The notes under the pieces were generated by a model that worked only from the letters and a program-made list of their open reading frames with translations, was not told the DNA's origin and did not search any database. From contig NC_088935.1 of the NCBI RefSeq assembly GCF_033473495.1, positions 5,332,001 through 5,396,000 of the forward strand: a DNA stretch of 64,000 bases. The letters are read 5' to 3'. The translations under genes and the position numbers were made by a program. The stretch comes from Cercospora beticola. Its lineage: Eukaryota > Ascomycota > Dothideomycetes > Mycosphaerellales > Mycosphaerellaceae. Shown here one piece after another: positions 43,751 to 53,614 of this stretch (its first letter is position 1; every line of letters starts with the position of its first letter).

Positions 43751-45473
43751 TTTCGAGGGCTCTAGATAGAGCGAGGTCAAAGAACGTACGTGGACGTGCG
43801 TGAAGGGCATGTCACGCGGGTAATGATCGTGGTCGGCGGGCTGGGAGAGATGAGCTTTTTCTCAATCGACTCGTAAATACTATCTTTGAGGGACGGGCAC
43901 CAATCCAAACTCGATCGATAATGGGCAGGCAATACTATAATCGTCGTTGGAATCGCACAAGCCAGACAGGCCATGTAATCGTTCATGGATGGTTCTCGGA
44001 AGCATCTTTGGTTGCGTAAGCCGTATTGGTATGGTCGTGAGTGAAGAATCCTGAGTCGACAAGGTTCATTGTGACGGTTTCACAGGCGAGGACTTACGAC
44101 TGAACCACCTGTGTTCGAGAACTGAGGGACCTGCGTTCTGTATTGACCGTCAAATTTCGAAACTTCATTTGTGCGAGCGTACCTGGCTCCTATACTCCAA
44201 TCCGATGCATCAGATGGATTTGACCTTCTGTAGAACCTTATACGCAGCAGCAATCGTGGCGATGGATGCGAGTGGTCAGTCGGTGACGGTGCTTTCGATA
44301 AATTCAGGGCTCAGTGAAGCTACGCGACGAGGCGCACATGTACGAAGGAGAAGATCTATGTTAGCGGCCCGACGGTAGCTTAGATCACGGCGAAGGAATG
44401 TCTGCGAGGCAAATAGTCGCGTTCGCAGTCTGGCCTTGGTGGCGTAGGAGCTTACTTCGAAAAGCAATAGGAAAGAATGAACAGCTCGTCCATGCTGTGA
44501 ACACTTTCTTGACTATGTTTCAACGCGATTAGGGTCCACGAACCTGGGCTGTATTTGCATTCCCTTCTATTTCCTTCTCCTTCCACATTTCCCGATCGTG
44601 GATGGTATGATAGCATAATCGTTTTGCGACGTCCATGGCCCCCATGACCGAGTCGCATGGTTGCACAAGCGTGGTATGACCCCACAGTCACGCGGTTCGC
44701 ATGGACGGCCATGGTCATCCTTGCACGCTAAAGGTTCAGCAAAGCCTTCTCATTGCTTTGTTTTGCTTTCGTCCTGGTCGTGGCGTTCTCTCGCTCCACT
44801 TTGTTGCCGCATTGGACATTGGCGGGACTGGCTTCATCGATGACCGAAGCTGAAATCTGAATATTTTACTGCAGCTGCAGTCGTGCCGCGTAAGCAATTC
44901 CAAGACATTCGCTTCTCCGCGTCACGGATCGTGTGATGCCGAGGATGCCGCGTCAAGGAGGCAAAGCGTGTAGCCGGTGAAAATGACGGCGAGTGATAAA
45001 ACCCGACAGTTCAGCATGGTTGGACCCAATCCCGAACACCCGATGCACGGCTTTCAGTGATGCCGGCAGATACTGTTGACGCATTCTTTCTACAGCATCA
45101 ATTGAGTCGGAATGCCATCATCTTCAACGGCAGTGCATCTGCGTGCCACGCTGTCAGAAATTTCGAAAAGTCGTTTTAACAGTAGGTGAATATTGTTGGG
45201 CGGATCCTCTCGGTATCATCTCTTTGTTCAATGCCAGTGTTGATCGTGACATCGGTCAGGAATAGCGGCCTGTTTGTCTCGCACTTCGGACAGTACAAAG
45301 TCCATGAAACCGCAGCTTTCCAAAGTTAACTAGGACGTGTGAAAGGTGAAGAGCCCGGTATAAGAAACGCAGCCGTCAGCAATGACTATTTCCTACAGAC
45401 TCAATCACGACCTACTTCAGAAGGAATCAATATTTGTATAGCAGAACAAGGGTCCAAGACATATTCACCAAGT
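43751..45473. other. intergenic between the two cysteine-rich genes
   Basis: The first 90 bases (to about 43825) match the sequence after the second paralogue (about 45795-45850; shared GACGTGCGTGA and AGGTCA words), so the duplication includes 3' flank. The rest holds no supported gene. I looked for a third 10-cysteine copy and found none. Confidence 0.5.
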
Positions 45474-45748
45474 ATGCATCTTGTTGTTCTCGTCTCGGCT
45501 CTCTTCAGCCTTTCAGCAATCGCCAGTCCTACTGGAAATACCGAAGATCTTCTCTTCAAGGTTCGTCTACACGTTGATAAGCTAGGATCGTGCTAGATCT
45601 TTACTGACTGCAGCAGCGATCATGCGGTTCCCTGGCGTGTTGCGCCTGCAACGGCGGTGAGGGTGCGGGTGTATGTCCTCCTGGCACTTCATCTGCTGGA
45701 TGTCCTTGTATAGCATGTGCTCCATATTGTGGCTCTTGCACTCTTTAA
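45474..45748 (+). CDS. small secreted 10-cysteine protein, paralogue B
   Basis: Two exons, 45474-45560 and 45617-45748, with a 56-base intron (GTTCGT...CAGCAG), give 72 residues. Using the acceptor three bases earlier adds one Gln. The signal peptide reads MHLVVLVSALFSLSAIA and is followed by SPTGNTEDLLFK, absent from paralogue A. The mature part has ten cysteines in the same pattern as A, with x8 in place of x9 at one gap. Words: ACCACNGGEGAGVCP and CPCIACAPYCGSC. It ends directly after the last cysteine (CTL), while A has a 15-residue extension. The intron donors of the two genes start with the same 11 bases. Function unknown, with secretion strongly supported. Confidence 0.82.
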
Positions 45749-46686
45749 GGATAATGAGGCTGCATGGAGGTTGCGATAGGTTAGATGTGGGTTAGTTGGA
45801 TCGAGGTCAGAGAGAGAACATCGACGTGCGTGAGGAGCATGTTGCGCGGACACTTGTGTGTCTGCAAGCGATATGTCCTGCAATCATTGTAGCCCGCAAA
45901 TCTTGGTCGAGATTTCCAATCGGCCAGTGGATGCATTGCTTGCCGGACGATCCAGAACTCGATTACAGTAGCCAAATGTAGAAGCTGATGTTTCTTTCAC
46001 GAGTCGCTCTTCGTCTTCATAATTTTTCTTGCCTGCTCATACCGATGACGAACTCTTTTTGTCAACACGAGAAGCGAGAAGCAAGTCTTCAGCGTGAAGT
46101 GGAGGCCGAGTGAAAGATCTTCTGTCCGCAAGCTCAGCAAAGCTCGACGCTAGAAGTCGTCTAGAAAGACGAAACATGGGTCTGTGATGCAAACAAGCTC
46201 CACCCAAGCCGAGCAAGCTTTGATGCAAAGCAATCGGACCGAAATTGCTTGTCTATCCACGACAGCTCCACGAACTGCAACCCATAACTCGTCTCTTCAT
46301 TGGCCCAGGAACGTGAATGATGGTCACACTTTGCAGGTCGCTGTCTGTGCACCGCGTGGAGGCCATTCGGGTGATATGCGGATGAGAGATGAAGTCGGAG
46401 GTGCCTTGGGTCCTCCACGAGGAGTAACCCGAGGGGACTCCATCGCTGAGCCAGGGAACTGCGAAGTGCTAATGGAGGTCATGCGTGAAAATTGGGTATA
46501 AGATGTGGAGGAGTTCCGGCGCGACGCCCGCGATAGGTTTGGAAGTTTTCGTTCTTGTCACCTCGCTTTCTCGTCAGGAAAGCACGATAGATGCGAGGAC
46601 TCTCTTTTCTCCGCATCTGATTCAAGCTTCAGTTGTGCTTTCACAGCACTTTCACCGTAACCCGACAGCTCATTATAACCGCCACC
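45749..46686. other. intergenic, 0.9 kb
   Basis: 3' flank of paralogue B followed by the upstream region of the second sugar transporter. Frames of 63-105 codons show no domain. Confidence 0.4.
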
Positions 46687-48611
46687 ATGTCGGAAAAAGA
46701 GCCCACCAAAGCCATCGAAACGGTCGAGCAAAATGCTGCCTCCAACGACCACAACGAGAACATGTCTGCCACAGACGATATCCACGCGGCGGGCAAAGAC
46801 ACAACAGCCCGCGCCACAAGCGTCCCCGGCGAGCCTCTCACAACGAAAGAAGCCATCTCCATCGCCCAAGCCGGAGGCTGGGAAGCCGACGCCCTCATCG
46901 AACAACTCGACAAAGAGCTCGCCGCAGACCCACGTCTAACCAAGAAAGGCATTTTCGACCTCGAATTCGCCAATCCGAAGTATTTCACCTATATCCTCGT
47001 CGCCTTCGCCTCCATGGGAGGCCTCCTCTCAGGTCTCGATCAATCTCTCATCTCCGGTGCAAATCTGTTCCTTCCAGACGACCTCCATCTTTCCACACAC
47101 CAGAATTCTCTTGTCAACGCTGGTATGCCATTGGGAGCGGTCGCCGGAGCTTTCATTCTGAGTCCATGCAACGAGTACTTCGGCCGAAAGTGGAGTATCA
47201 TCATCTCGTGCATCCTGTACACCATCGGCGGAGCTCTGGAAGCGGGAGCGATGAACTATCAGATGATCGTATGGAGTCGCGTCATCTTGGGAATGGGAGT
47301 CGGTCTCGAAGGCGGTACTGTTCCAGTTTATGTGGCCGAGACAGTGGAGCGAAGAATGCGAGGAAACATGGTCAGTTTGTATCAGTTCAACATCGCTCTC
47401 GGCGAGGTGTTGGGCTATGCAGTCGCTGCAATGTTCGTTTCTGTTCCTGGAAACTGGAGATATATCCTCGGAAGCTCCCTGGTGTTCTCGACGATCATGG
47501 GAATTGGTATGTTGTACATGCCTGAGAGTCCCAGATGGTTGTTGCACAAGCACCGCACCCTCGATGCGTACAAAGTTTTCAAGAGGATTCGAGGAAGCAC
47601 GTCTATCGAGGCAAGAGAGGAGTTCTTTGTGATGAAGGTTAGCACAGAGCAAGAGCAGGCTGAAGTCGCGGCTGGAACTGGCTCGAGGAAAGCACCTTGG
47701 CTGGATCTCTTCACAAAGCCTCGTGCTCGCCGTGCGCTTGTCTACGCCAACATGATGATCTTCTTGGGACAATTCACTGGAATCAACGTAAGTGATTTTC
47801 TCTTTCTCACAATGATGCTGTCACTTACTCACATTTCTGCAGGCCATCATGTACTACATGTCCGTCCTCATGAGCCAAATGGGCTTCGACAAGTACCAAT
47901 CCAACTACATGTCCCTCGTCGGCGGCGGCGCACTCCTCCTCGGTACCATTCCAGCCATCTTCCTCATGGAAACCTGCGGGCGACGTTTCTGGGCTATCGC
48001 CATGTTGCCCTGCTTTTTCGTCGGACTGGTCCTGATCGGAGTGAGCTATCACCTCCCAGTCGGTAGCTCTGCTTCACTCGGAGTCTACTTCACTGGCCTC
48101 ATCACCTACGAGTTCTTCTTCGGGTCATACGCGTGCCTTACGTGGGTCGTGCCGTCAGAGAGCTACCCCACTTACCTCCGTTCATACGGCATGACGACCT
48201 CGAGTGCGCTGTTGTTCTTGTCCTCTTTCGTCGTGACATACAACTTCAGCGCCATGCAAGATGCCTTCACCCGGACTGGATTGACACTTGGATTCTACGG
48301 CGGTATCGCCGTTCTGGGCTGGTTCTATCAGATCTTCTTCGTAAGTTCCGCAGTCACTGATACAATTTCAATCTGGCACTCAGCTAACATTGATATTTTT
48401 CCAGATGCCCGAAACTAAAGACAAGACTTTGGAGGAGATCGATCTCATTTTCGAAAAGCCCACTGCACAGATCATCAAGGAGAATGCGGCCAGCGCCTGG
48501 GAGACAACCACAGACTTGTGCAGTTTCCGATTCCGCAAGGTCTTCATTGATGGCCACGCACCGCGTCGGGCGAGTATCGTTGAGCAATTGGCCAACCGCC
48601 CAATGCACTGA
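46687..48611 (+). CDS. MFS sugar transporter with long N-terminal tail
   Basis: Second sugar porter of the window, 601 residues. Three exons: 46687-47787, 47843-48340 and 48405-48611. A cytosolic N-terminus of about 95 residues rich in Thr, Ala and Glu precedes the first helix. Signatures: MGGLLSGLDQSLISGA in helix 1, EYFGRKWSI, PVYVAETVERRMRGN, MPESPRWLLHKHRTLD, FLGQFTGIN joined to AIMYYMSVLM across the first intron, METCGRRFW, WVVPSESYPTYLRSYG, and PETKDKTLEEIDLIFEKP at the third exon. It is clearly different from the carrier at 7416 (different N-terminus and helix 7), so not a recent duplicate. The substrate may be a hexose or polyol and is undetermined. A convergent SHB17-like gene follows. 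Confidence 0.94.
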
Positions 48612-48798
48612 GAGATCGTCTTACTCCAGTTGAAGTCGGTATAATGATCTAGATAGAAATGAGTAATAGCCACGAATGACATACGTACAGATGCGTTTCC
48701 TCTCCGTTGCACCCTTCCATTCATTCCCTTGTTCGTTATACATCTCACGTTCCTCTTCAATTCTCACGTTCCTCTTCCTCTCAAGCAGTGAGCCCATC

Positions 48799-49641
48799 TC
48801 ACCCCGTCATCCCCTCAATTCCCACATTCTCCTCTTCCCGTCTTCCCTCTCCCCTAACATCCTCCTTCGCATTCTCCACAACATCACTCATAAACGCCCC
48901 ACCCAACAAAATCGCCGGCTCCTCCAAACTCTGATGCTCATAACTCAAAGTCCCCACACCTCCAGCCTCCAAAATCAAACTCGGATTCTCCGCAATATCC
49001 CTCCCAACCCATCTTCCTGCCAAAGCCCTCAAAATATGTCCATGAGCCACGATCAATACATCAAAAGGTTTCCTCTCTTCCTCTTCCTCTCCATTTTTGC
49101 CTTTAGGTTTCCCAATCGCCGGCGCATGAAATCGTGTTCGAATGTCTTTTATCAAGGCATCAAGACGTTCTGTGATTTGAGCAGGACTCTCTCCACCCGG
49201 ACATCCATCACGCCAAATATCCCACTCCCCATCTTTTCCCACCCCCTCTTTCCTCCTCCTCTCCCGAATCTCCTTCGACGTAACACCCTCATAGTCCCCA
49301 TAATCCCACTCCCTCACAGCTTCCGTAACTTCAATCTTCGCTTTGGTTTTATGTTCAGATGTATCTCGGACTTCCCCATGTTTTCCCCAAGGCATATCTT
49401 CTTCACAACCCAGTCCTAGCAGTTCAAGTGTTCGTTGAGCGCGTTTACGAGGCGAGACGTAGATGTGTGCGAGGTTCTTGGGTACGATGAGTCGGTCGGG
49501 ACCGACGAGGGCTTTGCCTGTTGCGATGATTCGTTTCTCACCGTTTGCTGTGAGCGGGATATCGGATACGCCGGTGTGTCGGCCATTGAGAGACCATTCG
49601 GTTTCGCCATGGCGGATGATGAAGAGGCGGGGGGTTGTCAT
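48799..49641 (-). CDS. histidine phosphatase, sedoheptulose-1,7-bisphosphatase type
   Basis: Phosphoglycerate-mutase-fold phosphatase of 280 residues resembling yeast SHB17, which hydrolyses sedoheptulose-1,7-bisphosphate for riboneogenesis. Motifs: FIIRHGETEWSLNGRHTG with the catalytic histidine, SPRKRAQRTLELLG, EWDYGDYEG with the acid residue, RDGCPGGESPAQITERLDAL and VLIVAHGHILRALAGRW with the second histidine. The insert between Lys- and Glu-rich stretches (KGKNGEEEEERK) is longer than in yeast. I took the ATG at 49641 (MTTPRLF) because the family begins this way. A further upstream in-frame start at 49812 would add a hydrophobic stretch (LLILPLLLLFLILQL) and is probably not used. Cytosolic. 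Confidence 0.9.
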   Translation of the reverse strand: MTTPRLFIIRHGETEWSLNGRHTGVSDIPLTANGEKRIIATGKALVGPDRLIVPKNLAHIYVSPRKRAQRTLELLGLGCEEDMPWGKHGEVRDTSEHKTKAKIEVTEAVREWDYGDYEGVTSKEIRERRRKEGVGKDGEWDIWRDGCPGGESPAQITERLDALIKDIRTRFHAPAIGKPKGKNGEEEEERKPFDVLIVAHGHILRALAGRWVGRDIAENPSLILEAGGVGTLSYEHQSLEEPAILLGGAFMSDVVENAKEDVRGEGRREEENVGIEGMTG

Positions 49642-50965
49642 GGTCTTGTTCTGTGGTTGTTCTGTTGCTGTATAGTCAGGTGCGTGGAGTTGTAGCCGTA
49701 GCTGTAGGATCAGGAAGAGTAAGAGTAGAGGCAGGATCAAGAGACGTCGAAAGGTTACTGATGGTGAAACATACTCATTTCCATTCTCTGGCGGGGACAA
49801 GAACAACGTCATTCGTATGGAAGTCAGCGCAAGTGGACCGAATCTCCCGCAGCTCTACCGTGATGTCCACCCATGACGAGCAGTCCCTCCATGGCTGCCG
49901 TCCAACGAGGTGATGTCGATAAGTGGATGAACATGCTGACAGGTCTTTGACAAAGCATTCCGTGGCTGAGTTGCCCAGCGCGTCGCGAAGAGAAGCACAA
50001 GCAGCAGCCAAGCACAACCACGCACGTGCAACATCATCGCCAACACCATCTGGGAAGATGCACCAAGCAACCTTTCACCAAGCTCTCAGAGACAAATAGA
50101 ACAGCTTGGACAGATGTGATTGATGCGAAGCTGTTCATCTCGAATATCCCACCTATCTGTTGCTCCCCTCAACACAAGCAAACCGCAGCTATGCACGCCA
50201 CTATCTTTCTTTCCCGCTCGTGCAAAAGCTTCTCATCACTTTCCACGCCACGGAGCTATCATCTTAGACAATACCAATACATTGCTCTCCTCCCTTCACA
50301 CCCAACGGGACTCGTGCATGAGCTCGAATGGAACCCCGCGGGACTGCTCTTCGTTCTCTCTCTCACCCAAATGCTCCTTTCACTTTCTTTTTGCCCAACA
50401 AGCAAGAGAGTGCTGGATGGAGGGTTCTGTGCCACAAGACTTTTGGTTCGTGTAGCAGGTCAAAATCGACAGCGCTGACAGATGAAACAAACTGAGACGG
50501 GCGGGAAGAGGTTGGCTTGGATGAGAATGTCTGCACCTCCTCTCGACAACCTGCCTCCCCAGACTTCGCCCCAAAAATAACGCCACAATGCAGAATTAGC
50601 GAGGCCGACCCTGTCGCTTCGGTCCTCGGATGCCATGTATGTACGATGGGGCCATATGCAAGAAAAAGCCAGTACTTGTAGAAAAGGCGGCAAAAGGAAG
50701 TCCGCGCAGTCTCTATATATTACGTCCGTCATGAATGTGTGGAACACACTCGTCGTCATTCTCGCAGTGAGGTCGAACTGCGAGTAGGGATAACAGGAGA
50801 AAATAGCCGCGAATGGCCAAGGGAGTGGCGTATAGCACACCTCGAGAGATGCCATGCTCTGGAAGGTCATGTCGCATGATGTGCTGCCGTGCACGCGGGA
50901 CTGTATCCAGCGCGAGCGAAATGAAAAATCCAGCGATGAAGCTATCCAGGTGCAGGTATCATGCT
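49642..50965. other. intergenic, 1.3 kb
   Basis: Frames up to 150 codons lie on both strands without any domain. The right part is the 3' flank of the ketopantoate-reductase-like gene. Confidence 0.4.
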
Positions 50966-53614
50966 CTAGCGTACGCCGATGGGCGGTCTGGGTGGCAAGC
51001 TGCTGCTTGAGCTGTGTGCTGAGGGTTCGGAATCTATGGGAGCGGAGCGGTTGCTATCACCACTCCCCGCGCTGGCAGAAGCAGAACCTGTCAATGACCG
51101 TACTTGATGGGGAGGACCGCTTTTCGGTGGGTAGAGATTGCTCACCCCTGTTTGTTGCTCAATGTGTTGTGGCGCCACTGCATTGCCATGTCCCGGTGGA
51201 TGTCGAGGGACAGGTTGGCTCATGCCAGGCGGACTCGGTCGTCCATTGCGTCCTGGAGGTCCTCCATATCCATTAGGAGGTGATGGTCGCCCGTGTGGAG
51301 GCCTTTGTCCGGGGCCTAAAGGGTTGCCTGGGGACTGACTGCCACGCCTCCCACCTGGGTAGCCATTGTGTGGTGGCCCGCCATTTTGGAATTCATGCAG
51401 CCGCTCCGCAGTCAAAGAATTTGCCCTCGACTCGTGGCCCATGTTCATCCTGTCGACACTGCCGAATCGGTCAGAAGAGTAGCCCATGAGAGGGTTGTTC
51501 ATCAGTTCTTCGCGGAGTCCTGGCATATCAGCCATGATGGCAGCGCTCGTTCGAGCACGAGCGTTGGGTCCCGGTCGCCTCATCATTCCACGGCTGTGAC
51601 GTGGCGGCGCATTTGGCACACCGTTGAGTCCTTCCGGATTGCTTCGCAACTGGCTGGCACTCGGCGCTTTCCGTGTTCTCCTAGAAGTGACGCTCATCAT
51701 GTCGAGATTGTCCACATCGGCCACCGGCGTCGCACCAGCCGCCATCGGGTCGAAGAAGTCCAAGCCATCTTCATCATCATCATCGTCGTACTCTTGTGTC
51801 CTGCGTGGACCTCTGCCACCGCCAGGGCCACGACGCATGTGGTACTCTCTTTCACGCAAGGCAAGCTCTTTCTGGCGCAGTGCCAATTCGCGCTCCCGTA
51901 GAGTCAGGTCGCCCGAGGCCGAAGGAGGCAGACCATTCTCGTACGCGCCATCCTCGGCCATGTCGCTGTACAGCATCAAGTGGCTGAACTCCTCCAGGTC
52001 GTTGTTCTCAACGGAAGCGCGTCGTTGGAGCGGCGGGCCTCGTGGTGGTGCGTACCCATTTCCATTCATCCTGCCGGGCGGCGGATACCCAGACATGGAC
52101 GGAGGTCCTCTTCGTGGCGGGCCACCGTTCAAGCTTGGTGCGCGGCTGCCCGGACGCATGCCATTGGGTGGCATCGGTCTGCCATTCATCGCAGGCGGTG
52201 GAGGTCTGCCATTGCCGTATCCGTGATTCGGAGGGCCTGGTGCGGAAGACATGCGTGGGGTTGGTGCTGCCGATGGCGAAGGAGGTCCAATTGGTTTCGA
52301 CTGATTGACGACGTTGATGTGATGCAAAATTGAGTAGAGCGTCTCGATGCGAGGAATCTGAACCCCGACTTCCTGTGCCAGCTTGATCGGCGAGCCGAGA
52401 TATGTTTCGACTTCCATTGGTCGTCTGGCGGTGAAATCCTGGTACATGATGCTGTTCGTTTCTGATGGAACAATCATTTGTTCCATGGTCTGTTCGCGGA
52501 ACTCGGGTTTGAATTCGCAGCCGGTTTTGCGCGCGAGAGTAAGAAGTTCGTCAATTATACCTGTAATGAGCGAGCGGACGCCGTTCTTTTCCAGAAGCTC
52601 GGCATGAGAAGGTGTCTCGAAAAGGACACTGGCGGGATAGAAGGCAATGGGGCTGGATGTGTCAGCGATGGTCGTATCTGGAGGCTCGCTATCGACTCAC
52701 CCAATCATTCGTTCAAATTGTTTCTGCCGGATGTTGACAGAAACCTCGCAGTCGACCTGGCCGGACTTGAGAGTCATCGAAAGCGCTTCCGCCATGTCGG
52801 TCTGTATTGATGCGGGTATCGATGGGTTTTTGTTGGCAGCTCCGACCCAAAGTTCAGAAGAGCCACTATGCTCAAATTCGCTGGGGCCTAGCTGCGAAAT
52901 CTGCACACCCGACACCAGTGACAAGACCACGTTGGTAGGAAAGCGCTGTTCCAGATACGACTCGATTCCGAGTGTGGCAGTGGTGTTGACCAGGATGCAG
53001 GTGTGCTGCGGCGACACAACCGACTCAATGACAGAGGCGAGATCGTAGACGTCGGGTAGTGCTTTGACGCACAGCAGGACGTAGTCAAAGGACGCCCGCG
53101 AAGCGCCGGCAGCGTCTTCAGGCGACTTGACGACTGTGGTTAAATAGTCAGTATTGCCGAGATGAGCTCCCTGATAGTGTGCTGGGGTGTCATCCTACCA
53201 TGTCTTGGCTTGAATCTTTCATTGCCGAACTTGGAGGATCTGTAGTAAAGGGTCAGCAGTCAAGGCGGCAGAAATGCGGGAGTTGCGGTCTCGTACTTGA
53301 ATGATATGCCGTATTGATGCACTTGCTCGAAGCCATTCTTCCACACCAATGTTACGTCGCAAGCCTGTGTCGCGGAAAGGCGCCATGAAAGGAAGGCGGA
53401 GACCGCATTGCCGCCAACTGTGCACACCGTCAGCATTTGTGCCATTGGAGTGATTCAACACGAGCGAGAGCATCGTGCGCAAGAGTGTGTGTGGATGGAG
53501 GGTGTTTCTTTGCGCGCCGCAGTGAATGCGAGCGTGGGTGTGCGCGGGACGCAAAGGACGAGGGAGCATCGACGCACCTGACAGTATCCGCAGGCGCGGT
53601 GTCGAGGGAGGCAT
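50966..53614 (-). CDS. ketopantoate-reductase-like protein with proline-rich tail
   Basis: Five exons on the minus strand: 53614-53578, 53417-53297, 53239-53199, 53133-52701 and 52652-50966, giving 772 residues with every junction in frame. Residues about 1-340 match the 2-dehydropantoate 2-reductase (ApbA/PanE) family: dinucleotide-binding RILSVGGNAVSAFLSWRL, FDYVLLCVKALPDVYDLA, VVSPQHTCILVNTT, and the C-terminal helical domain (GCEFKPEFREQTMEQMI, SIMYQDFTARRPMEVETYLG). The GGNAV turn deviates from the usual GxGxxG. The remaining 430 residues are disordered: PPPAMNGRPMPPNG-type repeats, a charged coiled coil (LTLRERELALRQKELALRER) and an end rich in Pro and Ser. Genuine pantoate enzymes lack this tail, so a derived role is likely. 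Confidence 0.9.

Noticed and set aside
43751..45473. Third copy of the 10-cysteine gene
   Set aside because: Only flank similarity is seen. No second stretch with the CC-x-C and CPC words was found.
47029..47772. 247-codon minus frame
   Set aside because: Antisense to the second sugar transporter. No domain.
48676..49419. 247-codon plus frame
   Set aside because: Antisense to the SHB17-like phosphatase. Ser/Phe/Pro-rich reading without a domain.
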